Below, piece by piece: positions 1 to 11,209 of a stretch of 64,000 nt of DNA. The translations under genes were made by a program, and so were the position numbers. This DNA comes from Haliclona indistincta (taxonomy: Eukaryota; Porifera; Demospongiae; Haplosclerida; Chalinidae). Where the stretch lies: assembly GCA_964017065.1 (NCBI GenBank), contig OZ024785.1, positions 12,851,086 to 12,915,085 of the forward strand, written 5' to 3'. Below the pieces are notes generated by a model. The model saw only the letters and a program-made list of their open reading frames with translations, ran no database searches and was not told where the DNA came from. Every line of letters starts with the position of its first letter. Positions within the stretch are counted from its first letter, which is position 1.

Positions 1-55
1 TTTCCTTTTTTAAGAGTCATCCCTACACTTTTCAGTTTTTTATTAAAAATTTTTT
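1..55. repeat. End of a foldback element (14.0-kb family)
   Basis: The stretch with TCATCCCTACACTT followed by a T-rich run matches the right end of the foldback at 13996-14565. It is probably the terminus of a copy lying mostly outside the window. Only about 50 bases are visible, so no more can be said. Confidence 0.5.
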
Positions 56-395
56 ACTTTACTTTCATTAGTGTGTTTGGCGACTTAGAAGGTTTGAAAC
101 AATGAAAACTGCTAAACAGCATCCAAGCACCATTCCAATGTAGCAATCCAGTATAATACATAGTATCATTAGTGTTGACAACATTTATGTATGACGTCAT
201 TTTCATGTATATATTGTGCTGCTCAATAAAATAATCAGTCCTGTTCTGTCCTACTACGGTATCTCCATGTCGAGCGTCTTTAGTTTCGAGAAGACACACA
301 CACATTTCTGGTCCACCGAGCCGGATACTGTCTCTCTGGCAGTATCGCTACCACGTCCTGTCTGCCGAGAACACGTGCTGTTCCCTGCGCTCGTC

Positions 396-1750
396 ATGGC
401 TGCTGTCTACCGTAGGAAGAGAGGTTCCGTACAGGGTCTGGTCACTCGTTTGAACACTCGTGTGAACAGTCTTGAGAGTTCCAGACATACAGCTGTAACT
501 ATTGACGAAGTTCGTCGTATCATTGTACGTTTGCAAACTCTTACCGACGAATTCAAGCTGCACCATGATTCTATTCTTGAACTCGTGGATAATGAGGAAG
601 TTCTCGCAGTCGAGCAAGAAATACTGGAAGCTCATGAAGACACAGTATCTAACCTATTCACTCGACTAGACAAGATTGCTGCCTCGTGTAACGTTGAAAA
701 GGACACACAATCCAAGCAGGCTACCAAGCACCTTGATTACCTGAAGAAGGAAATAGCTGCTATTCGCACAAGTATCTCCACACTTCCTGCGAGTAGTAAT
801 CACACATGTCTGCTACAACAACAAGAGGAGAAGCTAGGAGAGCTCAAAAAAGAATTCTCAGCCACCCGTCAGACTATTCTCTCTCTCGATATCGATGAGA
901 CTAGTACGTTATCCGTACTACAGAAGGAAGTAGATGGTGATATCTTCAATTGTTCTCTCGATATCCGCAAAATACTCTACTCTAAAGATGTAAAGCCTCA
1001 CGAATCTGCTTCAGATGTCTCTGGCGTAAAGCTACCAAAACTTGATGTCCCAACTTTTGATGGTGATATCCTTCGTTGGAGCAGCTTCTGGGAGCAATTT
1101 GTTACATCAGTTGACTCACGTAGTAAACATCTCAGTAATGCTGAAAAACTCGTGTATCTACAACATGCTGTAAAGAACGGATCTGCTGCTGGTGTCATCC
1201 AAGGACTATCGCAGTCTGGAGAGCAGTACACAGAAGCCGTGGAATGCCTCAGACAAAGATACGATCGACCGCGTCTAGTTCACCAGATGCATGTACGCAA
1301 GATCATGGATATTCCTCGTATGAGAGAAGGCAGTGGAAAAGAAATACGACAACTACACGACACTGCATTACAGCATCTTAGAGCACTCAGAGCCATGGGT
1401 CATGAGCCATAGGATCATTCATCACATCATTACTTGAACTCAAACTAGACTCGACAACTATGTTCGAATGGCAACAACACAGTCGATCTCAATCTGATGT
1501 TCCGCATTTTGAGGAGCTACTCGCTTTCATCAATCTGCGCCGCGCTCAAGCAGCCGAAACTGTGACCCCAGACATCCGCAAGAAAAACCCTGAGCCACAT
1601 CCTCCTCCAAGGAAGGACTTCAGAAGAATTGGCTCATTCAACTCTTTCGTCACTCCCAACGAGGGTATCTCTTGTGTTGTCCGTAAGTCAAACCATCTAT
1701 TGCACACATGTCCTGATTTCAAAGCTTTGGGTCATGAGAATAAGATGAGT
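396..1750 (+). pseudogene. BEL/Pao-like retrotransposon gag (DUF1759-type), broken
   Basis: An open frame runs from about 216 to 1412. The likeliest start is the ATG at 396, since the preceding part looks like untranslated leader. It encodes a coiled-coil-rich N-terminus and then a block with LPKLDVPTFDGDILRWSSFW and a following RYDRP motif, typical of the DUF1759 region of Pao/BEL gag-pol proteins. A stop at 1410-1412 is overcome only by changing frame, and the same protein continues in the frame of 1460-1740. That second part ends in a gag zinc-knuckle-like stretch in which one expected cysteine is arginine. The copy is then cut by another repeat near 1750, so no protease, reverse transcriptase or integrase follows. 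It is a dead fragment. The family assignment is by recognition of conserved blocks only. Confidence 0.7.
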
Positions 1751-1766
1751 TTATTGAAGACAAATA

Positions 1767-2200
1767 GCCTTTGTTTCATTTTCTTGAGGGGGAAAATGAA
1801 ACAAACACAAAGGCTAAAGTTAGGCCATAGTAACTTTAATTTGTTTTTTAAAGTAATGAAGAGTAGAAAGAGCTTTCGTAGAGTGAGGGAGAGAGTTCCA
1901 GAGGTGGGAGGCAGAAGAGACAAATGATTGAAATGAAGCAGTTGAATGAGAAAAGGGAACAGAAATGTTGAGCGGGTCTAAGTGGCTTTGGGTTTCGTCG
2001 ACTCTCGATTGGTCGACTAATTAATTAATAATTATTCATAATAATTATTATTCGCGTTATTACCTGCTTGCGTGCCCGGCGCAGCGCCATGCTAGCGCTT
2101 CAGTGCTGTTTCCCTGCAGCGTTTATTCTATTATTGACAAGCTGTGTGTTTTTTAATAATTCGAATGATTAGAATGCTAATCAGTGAATAAAAAGTATTA
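1767..2200 (-). repeat. LINE 3' fragment (RT C-terminus), copy 1
   Basis: This is the reverse complement of the unit at 15555-16012. The minus strand encodes the tail of a non-LTR reverse transcriptase, seen clearly in the second copy as RLWNSLP followed by a FKK-type end. A short snapback (AGCCTTTGTTTCATTTTC against its complement) sits at the 1767 end. It truncates the BEL/Pao gag fragment to its left. Confidence 0.6.
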
Positions 2201-2218
2201 GCAATAATAAATAATACA

Positions 2219-3460
2219 AAGAAAATTAAAAAGATTTCTATCGAAATCAAAAGGATGTAGTGATGAAGAAATCTACTACTGGTCCACAATGTAAACCAAC
2301 AAGGAACAACCATGGAATGGTAACACGATTGACTTGCTAACAGACCATAGATCCCTACATCAGTGGCTGCTGTGGCTGACTATATAGCTAGTTCAGCTAG
2401 TTGCTGTTGACTGACACATGACGTGCATTGAATTGAATTCAGCTTGTGACAAAAACATTGATCTTATGTACAGCCACTGATGTAGGGATCTATGGTCTGT
2501 TAGCAAGTCAATCGTGTTACCATTCCATGGTTGTTCCTTGTTGGTTTACATTGTGGACCAGTAGTAGATTTCTTCATCACTACATCCTTTTGATTTCGAT
2601 AGAAATCTTTTTAATTATCTTGTTTGTGTCCTTTTTTCTTTTTCAGTGAAGTGCAGTTCAATATCATGCATGTACTGAGCCGTCTTTGTTTCCACTATCA
2701 GTTTACTTTTACTGTTGTTGATGCCTTTTCTTTATAATTATTACAGCTAAAAATATTATTATTGATTGTCATATCAGCTCGCCTACACATACATGTAGAG
2801 CATACGAGCCCGCCCACACTTGTTTGTAGACACGGAGGACAGGTTATAATAATCTGGCAAGCGCAGAATAGTGATCCTACACGAGCTTACCGTTCTTTGA
2901 AGACTCCAGACAAATAAATTATGTGTTCTCTGTGATTGATACGGCGCGGCGATACTCAAGCTAGCTGGTGCTTGGTCACGTGCGCTAACCACTGCTTGGT
3001 CACGTGCGTATTGCGCAATCACAATAATGGCGTCTAGCAATTAGCTGACAATGGATCACGATCGAGAAGTCGCTGAATTTGTATCGCCGTTTCGCTAAAA
3101 ACGAAGTTCAAAAGGCACATGCCAGGAGAATTTCACGACTGTTCGTGGGTGTTTTAGTCTCGGCAATGCTCACGTAAAGGTGCTAGGTGAGTGGAAGAAA
3201 GAAGAATAAGAAGAAGAAAACGAAGATGACGAAAGTCGATTTTCACCGTTTCCAGGTTCATCACTTTAGTAACAATTTCGAGCAATCTCCTTGCTACTGT
3301 AAGATGGGGCAACGCCAGAGAGCAGATCTAAGTGTCTTTGGACATATAAAATTCATCACCAGGCGAAACATCAGCGTTTGAACGCTAATACATTGTATGT
3401 AGCCGCCATGTTTTTTTCTCGTTCATCCCTACATAGGGAGTCACTACCGTGCCTCCCTAA
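2219..3460 (+). mobile_element. Composite hairpin element, copy 1
   Basis: The element starts with a palindrome of about 400 bp (2219-2621) whose arms begin AAAAAGATTTCTATCG and contain CATAGATCCCTACATCAGTGG. An 830-bp unique body follows. It ends in a hairpin with inexact stem around TACC and then CCCTAA. Left flanks differ between copies whereas everything to the right is shared, so the palindrome is the left end of the unit. There is no credible ORF. Other copies lie at 5502-6723 and 54555-55525. Confidence 0.7.
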
Positions 3461-3853
3461 TAGGTATATGGAAAAAATAAAATAAGATAATAGGTTCTTA
3501 CGAAACTGGCGAAGAAAAGTTTGGCCTATATTTGTATCAAAGACTTTCCATGGCAGTTCAGAGGGGTAACGCTGCCTCAGTTATTGGTTTGATTCCTTGT
3601 TTGTCTGCTGCTGCCTAACTTTGCTATATCTTAATTTCTTTTTCCTTGCCTTATTGTAACTTGACATTATTGTAAAATTATAGATAATAAAACTTAAAAA
3701 AAAAACAATGAAATTTAAAAAAGATAATTACAGCTACAAACATTACACTAAGTAAGCAAGAAATAAAGATAATTCAAGTCTATGTCAGCCATGAGTTACA
3801 AACAAAATCAATGTAGATATTAATCGTTCTTGAGAATCTAATGCTAATGCTGT
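3461..3853. other. AT-rich intergenic stretch
   Basis: No gene is seen. An AATAAAACTT followed by an A-run at about 3688-3708 resembles the poly(A) end of a retrotransposed fragment, but no coding part was identified. Confidence 0.3.
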
Positions 3854-4327
3854 ATGAGCGATGAGGCAAGAGTTGGTCACATGCTGGATCAGAGACTTGG
3901 TCTCCGCACTCTGCACATTGCATCAGTTACTGTCTTTGTTGGCTCAAATATACATATTTTGAGTTTCTTCATGTGGCAAATCATCCCAGGATCTGCTACT
4001 GTAAACACGACTGCTAGATTCCACATCGATTCACTCATTATTTGTGCTCACGGCATAGCTACTCCACTAGTTGCCATAGCGCTACTCAAGCCAGTTCGTG
4101 ATGCAATAAAGACAATGCCTAAGAACATTTTCTGCAAGAAAGACAACAGGATCCATCCAACAGAGGACAGCAACACCACTGAACTAATGAAGCACCAAAG
4201 GTGCAGATGCCTCGGTCGAATGCAACTATTTCACATACACAGTAGGGTCCGCAATGAAAAAAACGACTGTCATGAATCTACCACTGGCACTTGTCTCAGT
4301 TTGTCTAGTGCATTGACCCGAACATAA
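3854..4327 (+). pseudogene. Possible 7TM-receptor C-terminal fragment
   Basis: The 157-codon ORF contains two hydrophobic segments, one ending in SFFMWQIIPG and one containing IATPLVAIALLKPVRDAIK. Their order and the basic residues after the second resemble TM6, TM7 and helix 8 of a rhodopsin-like receptor, but the NPxxY motif is not intact. A Cys-rich, basic tail follows. The last 100 bases belong to a repeat that recurs inverted near 10.7 kb, so the C-terminus is not native. Upstream transmembrane segments are absent. Assignment is weak. Confidence 0.25.
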
Positions 4328-4730
4328 AACGCACAAAGAGAAAGACGCGAACGCCTTCGTCTTCGCAGCAAAAAAATAAATAAATAATTTTGCGTGGGCG
4401 GGGCAGCAAAAATTTTAATTAAAATTAATTTTTGATTTCTTTTCGACTCTCGTTCGCGTGCAAATATGGTTTTCTTTTAGTGTAGCCACGTAGCTTTCTA
4501 TTTGTGCAGCAATTCTCTCTCGCCATGCCATCATAAGTTTGCAATTCTGATTTTGTGCAAGCTATCTGAACTGAGGTGAGGAGTTTTTACCGTCCGATAT
4601 TGTGATGTTTACAACTGCAGCGACCCTATATCGAGGAAATTGTAGCTTAGGTACCAATACATCTTCACAGTAAATTGTATAAAGATTGGATGCTTCCTTC
4701 CATCTGGGTCAAAAAAAGTACACCTAGTTT
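4225..4730 (+). repeat. Half of a widely spaced inverted repeat (left)
   Basis: This sequence is recognisable in reverse complement at 10320-10800. Shared blocks include the TAGGGTCCGCAATGAAAAAA region, GAGAAAGACGC with the following CTTCGTCTTCGCAGC, GCGTGGGCGG, and GGTACCAATACATCTTCACA. It contains AT-rich gaps and no clear gene. Confidence 0.65.
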
Positions 4731-4921
4731 TCATTATTTTTCTATTTAAAGGCACAACTCCATATATGGACTAGATTTTGTTGCAAAAAATTGGATAATA
4801 ACTGAGTCAAAAAATCACAGAGCTTGACTAAATAATGTACAGCCATAAGAAAATCACATTAAGATTACATTGTTTTCTTTCTGTTCTGTTCTTACACACT
4901 TGTTACTAGCATCTTCAAGAG

Positions 4922-4967
4922 TAGCCTCGTACCCCCCCTTTAATTTTAGCGCCTGGGTACGAGGCTA
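4922..4967. mobile_element. 46-bp mini-MITE with 9-bp target duplication
   Basis: Terminal inverted repeats TAGCCTCGTACCC and GGGTACGAGGCTA enclose only about 20 bases. The element is flanked on both sides by the perfect 9-bp direct repeat CTTCAAGAG (4913-4921 and 4968-4976). A 9-bp duplication is characteristic of Mutator-like transposition. The terminal TAGCCTC is shared with the 462-bp element at 53538-53999. Confidence 0.75.
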
Positions 4968-5179
4968 CTTCAAGAGCTAATCTGGTCCTTAACAACTATT
5001 TCTTAAGGATGCATATTGTGTTTTCTTGACTTCTGTGCATCTGATAGGTTGTAGAAAACTGATTTTCTGCCTCATCACATGTTCTACCAGTTTGCTCACT
5101 TGTCAAGCTGGGCAGCATCAAAGACTGATTTTCTCTCTGGGTAGGATCACCATAACTCATCAACTGTGACATTGGACGG

Positions 5180-5480
5180 TGTGTTTTTTTACTTTATTGT
5201 CAATAAAATCAAAAGCATTGTCTGGATGAAACATTTTGCTTCGGAGAGAAGGATCAATTGCATCGTAGAATTTTCCAATTGCTGTTCTTATCCCTTGTTT
5301 CCGGACATTTTTTTAAGGTAATCATGTAGTTCAATGTAAAAGTTCAGTGTGGGTGGACTGCAACTCCAACTTAAGTAAGTTGCATTCGGATTCTGTGATT
5401 GTTGGAATACTGTAGAGATCAGTTCTTCACTAAGACCATATTGGTGTAAATAGTCCGGAAATTGATACTGCATGGGCTGC
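5180..5480 (-). pseudogene. Unrecognised coding remnant with a frameshift
   Basis: Minus-strand codons from 5473 give a soluble-looking sequence beginning MQYQFPDYLHQYGLSEEL and stopping at 5288. Codons continue sensibly in another frame (GKFYDAIDPSLRSKMFHP) to about 5180. I do not recognise the family. It may be a remnant of a host gene or of a transposon, broken by an indel near 5290. Confidence 0.3.
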
Positions 5481-5501
5481 AGCTACATACATGTTGATAA
5501 C

Positions 5502-6723
5502 AAGAAATTAAAAAGATTTCTATCGAAATCAAAAGGATGTAGGGTTGTGAAATCTACCACTGGTCAACAATGTAAACTAACAAGGAACAAGCATGGAATG
5601 GTAACACGATTGACTTGCTAACAGACCATAGATCCCTACATCAGTGGCTGCTGTAGTTGACTATAGCTAGTTCAGCTTGTTGCTGTTGACTGACACCTGA
5701 CGTGCATTCAGCTTGTGACAGCTTATGTACAGCCACTGATGTAGGGATCTATGGTCTGTTAGCAAGTCAATCGTGTTACCATTCCATGCTTGTTCCTTGT
5801 TAGTTTACATTGTTGACCAGTGGTAGATTTCACAACCCTACATCCTTTTGATTTCGATAGAAATCTTTTTAATTTCTTGTTTGTGTCCTTTTTTCTTTTT
5901 CAGTGAAGTGCAGTTCAATATCATGCAATTGCTGTGCCATCTTTGTCTCCACCATTGGTTTGGTTTTCCTGTTGTTGATGGCTTTTCTTTATTATTAACA
6001 ATTTTAAACTTGTAGCTAAATAATTCTTATGCTGTAGATATCAGCTCGCCTACGCATGCATAAATACAGTGCATACGAGCCCCGCCCACACTTGTTTACG
6101 GCGGTTATAATTATCTGGCAAGGCAGAATGGTGATTCTGCGCTTGCTAGCTTACCGTTCTTCGAAGACTCGGTCTCCAGACAACTATGTGTTCTCCGTGA
6201 TCTATACGGCGTGGCGATACTCAAGCTTGTGCTTGGTCAAGTGTGCTAACCACAGCTTGGTCACGTGCGTATTGCGCAATCACAATAATGGCGTCTACCA
6301 CTTAGCTAACAATGGATCACGATCGAGAAATCGCGGAATTTTTATCGCCGTTTCGCTAAAAACGAAGTTCAAAAGGCACCTGCCAGGAGAATTTCACGAC
6401 TGTTCGTGGGTGTTTTGGTCTGGGCACTGCTCACATAAAGGTGCTAGGCGAGTGGAAGAAAGAAGAAAGAAGAAAGAAGAAAACGAAGATGACGAAACTC
6501 GATTTTCACCGTTTTCAGGTTCGTCACTTTAGTAACAATTTCGAGCGATCTCCTTGCTACTGTAAGATGGGGCAACGCCAGATAGCAGATTTAAGTGTCT
6601 TTGGACGTATAAAATTCATCACCAGGCGAAATATCAGCGTTGGAACGCTAATACATTGTATGTAGCCGCCATCTTGTTTTCTCGTTCAACCCTACATAGG
6701 GAGACACTACCGTGTCTCCCTAA
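5502..6723 (+). mobile_element. Composite hairpin element, copy 2
   Basis: The organisation is as in the 2219-3460 copy: a palindrome at 5502-5876, a body containing GATGGCGGC-like and GGGGCAACGCCAGA blocks, and a terminal hairpin GGGAGACAC-TACC-GTGTCTCCC followed by TAAT. The stem is perfect here. All three copies are followed by T directly after CTAA. No ORF is conserved between copies. Confidence 0.75.
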
Positions 6724-6840
6724 TTATCAGTAAATTCATCATTAAAAATGTTAATGTATTATAGTAATCATTTTGTTTCTTGGCAGTGCATGCATGTGCA
6801 AAAGCCTGATTTGTTGTTGTGCATACGTACATTATGTATT

Positions 6841-9687
6841 CAGTGGCGTAGCAACAAATGGTGCACAGGTTCTGTAGCATCACCTTGAATTTGCCCAGAT
6901 AATGATATTCAAAGTTAATTAACACACCCAGCCATTATGAATATAATTATTATTAAACCACTGTTAGTAAAAGCACACCGCACCAGCCACACCATCTACA
7001 GCTGAATCAGCAAACGTGTCTCTCTTTCCCTTTCCAACAAGTATGGCTCAGAGAAGTATTGCTACCTATTTTAAGCAGCTATCGCCAGTGCAGACTCCTG
7101 CAAACAGTGCTAGCTCAGACAAAGACTCAGAACAAGTAACAGAAACTGAGCAAGTAGTAGATATTGATCAGCAGCTTACAGAGACTGAACAGCTTACAGA
7201 GACTACTGAGCAGCCTACAGAGGCAATTGAGCAGCACCCAGCAGTGGCAACAGATCAACAAGATCAAGACTGCCAATGTCCAGGTTGCTTGGATACTCTA
7301 GTTCCCAACCATCCTGCTGATTTATCTGGATCAAAGGTATTTTATAAACATAAAGATGGAAAATCTTTTGCTAGAAAAATTCAGCCTACATGGTATAAGC
7401 AGTTTCCATGGGTATCTGTATGCTCATCTAGTTACAGAATTTTTTGCATGTATTGTCGCACTGCTAAGCGAAAAACTTTGCTCACATTTTCAAAGCATCA
7501 GCACAACTCCTTTGCTACAACTGGTTTTGGTAATTGGAGCAGAGCTCTACAAATGTTTCGTGGTCATGAAAAGAGTGAAGGCCATCAAGAAGCCATTGCT
7601 AAATTAGCCGCTCTTTCCAATTCTGTTAACGTTGGTGCTCAATTGCTTACAAGGTGTGAGGAGGAACAAGCGTTTCACTGGGAAATGCTATTGAAAGTCC
7701 TTTCTTCCATCCAGTTTTTAGCTCGCCAGGGTTTAGCATTGCGTGGGCACTCTGAGGGTGTTGATGCATTACAGGGTAATTTGCTTCAACTATTGCTGCT
7801 TCGAGCACAAGATTGCCCTCGATTGGACGAATGGCTTAGGAAGAAAGAATATGTTTCTCCACAGATAGTGAACGAGTTGATTAACTTGATGGGCCAGGCA
7901 ATGCTAAGGCAATTAGTAGAGGAAATTAGGGAAGCCAAATTCTATTCTCTTATAGCAGATGAAGCAACTGATATTTCTCGGCAAGAGCAGATGTGTGTTT
8001 CTATTCGGTGGATTGACAGTAGTTTCGTTGTGCACGAAGATGCTCTCGGTCTAGTTCAACTCTCTAACACTAAGGCAGCAACAGTGTTTTCACAAATAAA
8101 AGACATACTTGTAAGATGTATGCTTCCTGTAACACAGTGCCGAGGGCAAGCGTTTGATGGAGCAAGTAACATGAGTGGAATCAGAAATGGAGTACAGGCA
8201 CTGCTTAAGAGGGAAGAGCCAAGGGCGCGGCGTTGTATGTGCATTGCTTAGCTCATAGCTTAAATCTTGCAGTACAAGACATGACTGCGAAGTGTGATTT
8301 AGTGCGGAATGTGATGACTTTTGTGTTAGATTTAGTGCAGCTCATCAAGTTTTCGCCAAAAAGAACTAGTTTATTCGACAGTTTGAGGAAGGACGTGGCT
8401 ATCAACAGTAATGATAGCGAACTCACACCTTCTCTAAGGTCTCTGTGCCCAACTAGATGGACAGTGAGGCATTCTTCTATCGATAGTATCCTGCAGAACT
8501 ATAGTATTCTCATTTCTGCTCTTGAGGAGATTGAGTAAGGGCATGATCAATATGCAGCCAAAGCAAGTGGTTTGCTTTCCCGAATGCTTAGCTTTGATAC
8601 ACTGTTTAGCTTAAAGCTTGCCTATCTGGTGTTCTCTGCAGCTGAACAGCTATCAATAAATTTGCAAGCAAAGAACACCTGTGTACAAGAAGCAACTCGA
8701 GGTGCGAGCCTCCTTGTTTCACACTTTCGGCATCTTCGACAACCAGAAGAGTTTGAAAAATTCTATGAAAATGTTATTAGTGCTTCATCTGGTGTGACTG
8801 ATAGCCCAGTGCTTCCTAGATACCGAAAATTACCAAAACATGTAGACAATGCCTCTAGTCCTCATCTTTATCAATCACCAAAAGATCGATTCAGGCATTC
8901 TTATTTTGAGGCACTAGAGCTTGCTGTAGGAGAAGTAGAGAGGAGATTCGAGCAGTCAGACATGAAGCTGATCAACTGAGATGGAAGTCATGCTGGTAGA
9001 AGCTGCTAATGGTGTCGTTACTGATTCTATTCATGAAGATGTAACCAGATATTTGGCTGCTGATGTTGATTTTTCTAGGTTGAAAGTCCAGCTAGGCATG
9101 GTGAGTGACATGGTAAAGACTGCTTTCAGTGATGCTACAACTCCTAATAAGACAACAAACGTGAGAACTATCTGCGATGCTATGAACGAAAGTGAGATCT
9201 ACAAGGGAATGCTAGGAGAAGTAGAAAAGGTCCTTAGGATATTCCTTAATTTTCCTGTCATTACAGCAACTGCTGAGAGATCTTTCTCATCTTTGCGCCG
9301 CATAAAGACTTTTCTATGCAGTTCCATGACTAACTACAGACTTAACAATTTATTTATGTTGTACGTTCATTCAGATAGAGCTAAAGAAGTAGATATTAAA
9401 CTAATTGCTAAAGAATTTGTATCAGTAACTGCTAGGAGACTAAATTACTTTGGAAATTATTGATTTTAGTTTTGATTGTTGGTTATACTCTTTCTCTCTT
9501 TCTTTCTCTTTCGCATTGTACATTTGAAACACTGTTGTAATTATTGATGTAGAATCGCTGCGTAGATAGAATAGCGAAAATTGCATGCTCATGAATATTA
9601 ATGAGCAAATTTTTTTCGGCTCGCTTCGCGCGCCATACTTCTTTTTCACTTGTGCATCACCTTCTAAATTATCTTCCTACGCCACTG
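6841..9687 (+). mobile_element. hAT-type DNA transposon, degenerate
   Basis: The element begins CAGTGGCGTAG and ends with its complement CTACGCCACTG. The direct repeat TGTATT flanks it at 6835-6840 and 9688-9693. hAT elements usually duplicate 8 bp, so two bases may have been lost or changed. The inside is filled by a broken hAT transposase. Confidence 0.8.
7016..9463 (+). pseudogene. hAT transposase (TTF-type finger, DUF4371, dimerisation domain), broken
   Basis: The N-terminal part (ATG at 7043, MAQRSIATYF) carries a TTF-type zinc-finger block. A DUF4371 region follows with LIADEATDIS, a conserved RGQAFDGASNMSG block, and CLAHSLNLAVQD after a frame change near 8235. An in-frame TAA at 8536 and a second frame change near 8976 follow. 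The C-terminal hAT dimerisation block FPVITATAERSFSSLRRIKT is at about 9250-9310. In an active element the protein would bind the terminal repeats and catalyse cut-and-paste transposition in the nucleus. With two frameshifts and one stop this copy is inactive. It resembles the ZMYM1/THAP0-like branch seen in many animals. Confidence 0.9.
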
Positions 9688-9693
9688 TGTATT

Positions 9694-9989
9694 ATAGTAT
9701 AGCTATTATTGTCACAATACATATGTGGTGCATAAATGCATCACATCACTGTGTATCTTATTATGCAATGTTTATTGTGTATAGTACCTGTTTGGTTTCT
9801 AATTTTAGGCATCCATGTCCTGTTGCAGTATGTGCGTGCTACAAGGATTTCACTGAGACTGCTGGAATTGATTGATCGGTGTTGCTGTTCAGCTGCCGAT
9901 AGAAGATCAATGAGTTCACCATTATGTAGGCAGCTGGTGATGGTGACCTATATAGCAGCAAATTGTTTTTATGCATAATAAAATTATTA
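9694..9989. other. Intergenic; no supported gene
   Basis: A short minus-strand run with GELIDLLSAAEQQHRS around 9800-9920 looks protein-like and lies downstream of the 2A-like ORF on the same strand. It could be a following exon, but no domain is recognised. Confidence 0.2.
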
Positions 9990-10103
9990 CTAAAATCTAC
10001 CTCTACTGATTGGACCAGGATTTAGTTGGATATCACCAGATAGAAATGTTAGAAGTATTATCACGGAAACAAGTAGTAGAAGATGGGGAATACCACTTTG
10101 CAT
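9990..10103 (-). CDS. Short ORF ending in a 2A-like motif
   Basis: The ATG at 10103 opens a 37-codon ORF. A hydrophobic run (HLLLLVSVIILLTFL) leads straight into SGDIQLNPGP at 10011-10040. That matches the 2A ribosome-skipping consensus D(V/I)ExNPGP except for Q in place of E. Such motifs occur at the N-termini of some non-LTR retrotransposon proteins and invertebrate NLRs. The ORF stops six codons later, and an AGAG|GTAGAT donor-like site overlaps the stop. It may therefore be a leader exon or the remnant of a LINE 5' end. No partner exon was established. Confidence 0.45.
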   Translation of the reverse strand: MQSGIPHLLLLVSVIILLTFLSGDIQLNPGPISRGRF

Positions 10104-10319
10104 TTTCCGGCTGTGAAGATGTCTTGCAAGAACTTTTGAATCTGATACGTACAAGCTGCATAAACAGCCCAATTCACACTCTCCACTCAATCAGAGAGAT
10201 CATGAGCATGCAATCGTGTATACTAATTGCATACAAAATCAGGACAACCTATTGTAAAAAAAAACAATTTCTTTGTGATTATTATTATGCTATTGCGGCA
10301 ATTTATTGATATTATTGGT

Positions 10320-10800
10320 ATACTATTTTTGGCCCAGATGGAAGGAAGCATCTAAACTTTTTAAAATTTAGTGTGAAGATGTATTGGTACCTAAGCTACA
10401 ATTCCCTCGATATAGGGTTGCTGCAGTTGTAAACACCACAATATTGGGGGATAAAAACACTCACCTCGGTTCACACAACTTGCACAAACCAAACTAGCAG
10501 AACTTCTGTAAGGCGCTACAAGAGCTGAAAGTTGCACACAAGCGAGATGCGTGGCTGTACTGGAAGAAAAGCTTCTTCGCGCGATGACGAGATTCAAAAC
10601 GAAACAAAAAATATATGTTAATTAGAATTATTGCGGACCCGCCCACGCAATATTAATTTGTTTATTTTTTGCTGCGAAGACGAAAGCGTTTGCGTCTTTC
10701 TCTTAGCGCGTTTCATGTTCGGGTATATGCACCAAACGAACTGATATGAGTATCTGCTTGATTTATGGAAGCCGGTTTTTTTCATTGCGGACCCTATACA
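10320..10800 (-). repeat. Half of a widely spaced inverted repeat (right)
   Basis: This is the reverse-complement counterpart of 4225-4730. It encloses about 5.6 kb that includes a hairpin element and the hAT transposon. No gene is recognised in it. Confidence 0.6.
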
Positions 10801-10809
10801 CAGCAACAA

Positions 10810-11200
10810 ACTGCAGCTGTTGTACCTTTCTGTACAGCAATCACAATGCAGTATAATAGCAGGAGCACATGAACAGAAGGTTAGAAGCGTGCAACTGTAA
10901 ACCGCGCGTTAGTGCCAACAGTGTATAATTAGATTCACAGATGTGTGCTTAGAACTTCCATATTTGGAAGTTTTTGTGCTTCATTAAATATGCGTGACGT
11001 ACATTCTGTGCACGTGATACATAATAGATCTAAGTGCGGCAAGAGAGGATGGCGCGAACCCATCGACGTCTTAGTCAGGCCAGCTCCAAGAGAAAGCTGA
11101 TCATGCTGTCTCCCCGGCGGATCCGTTTACAACAAGTGAAGAACTGGCCCGTGAGGAGCGCAATGAAAGCTGGGATGACCGTATTCAAGCTGAGCAAGCA
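10810..11200. other. Intergenic with a possible coding remnant
   Basis: From about 11100 the plus strand reads a charged sequence (EELAREERNESWDD) for roughly 35 codons, interrupted by the MITE at 11210. No family is recognised and no start is evident. Confidence 0.25.
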
Positions 11201-11209
11201 GAGCAACAC

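Noticed and set aside
2131..2649. Identical 40-codon ORFs on opposite strands
   Set aside because: They are the two arms of the composite-element palindrome.
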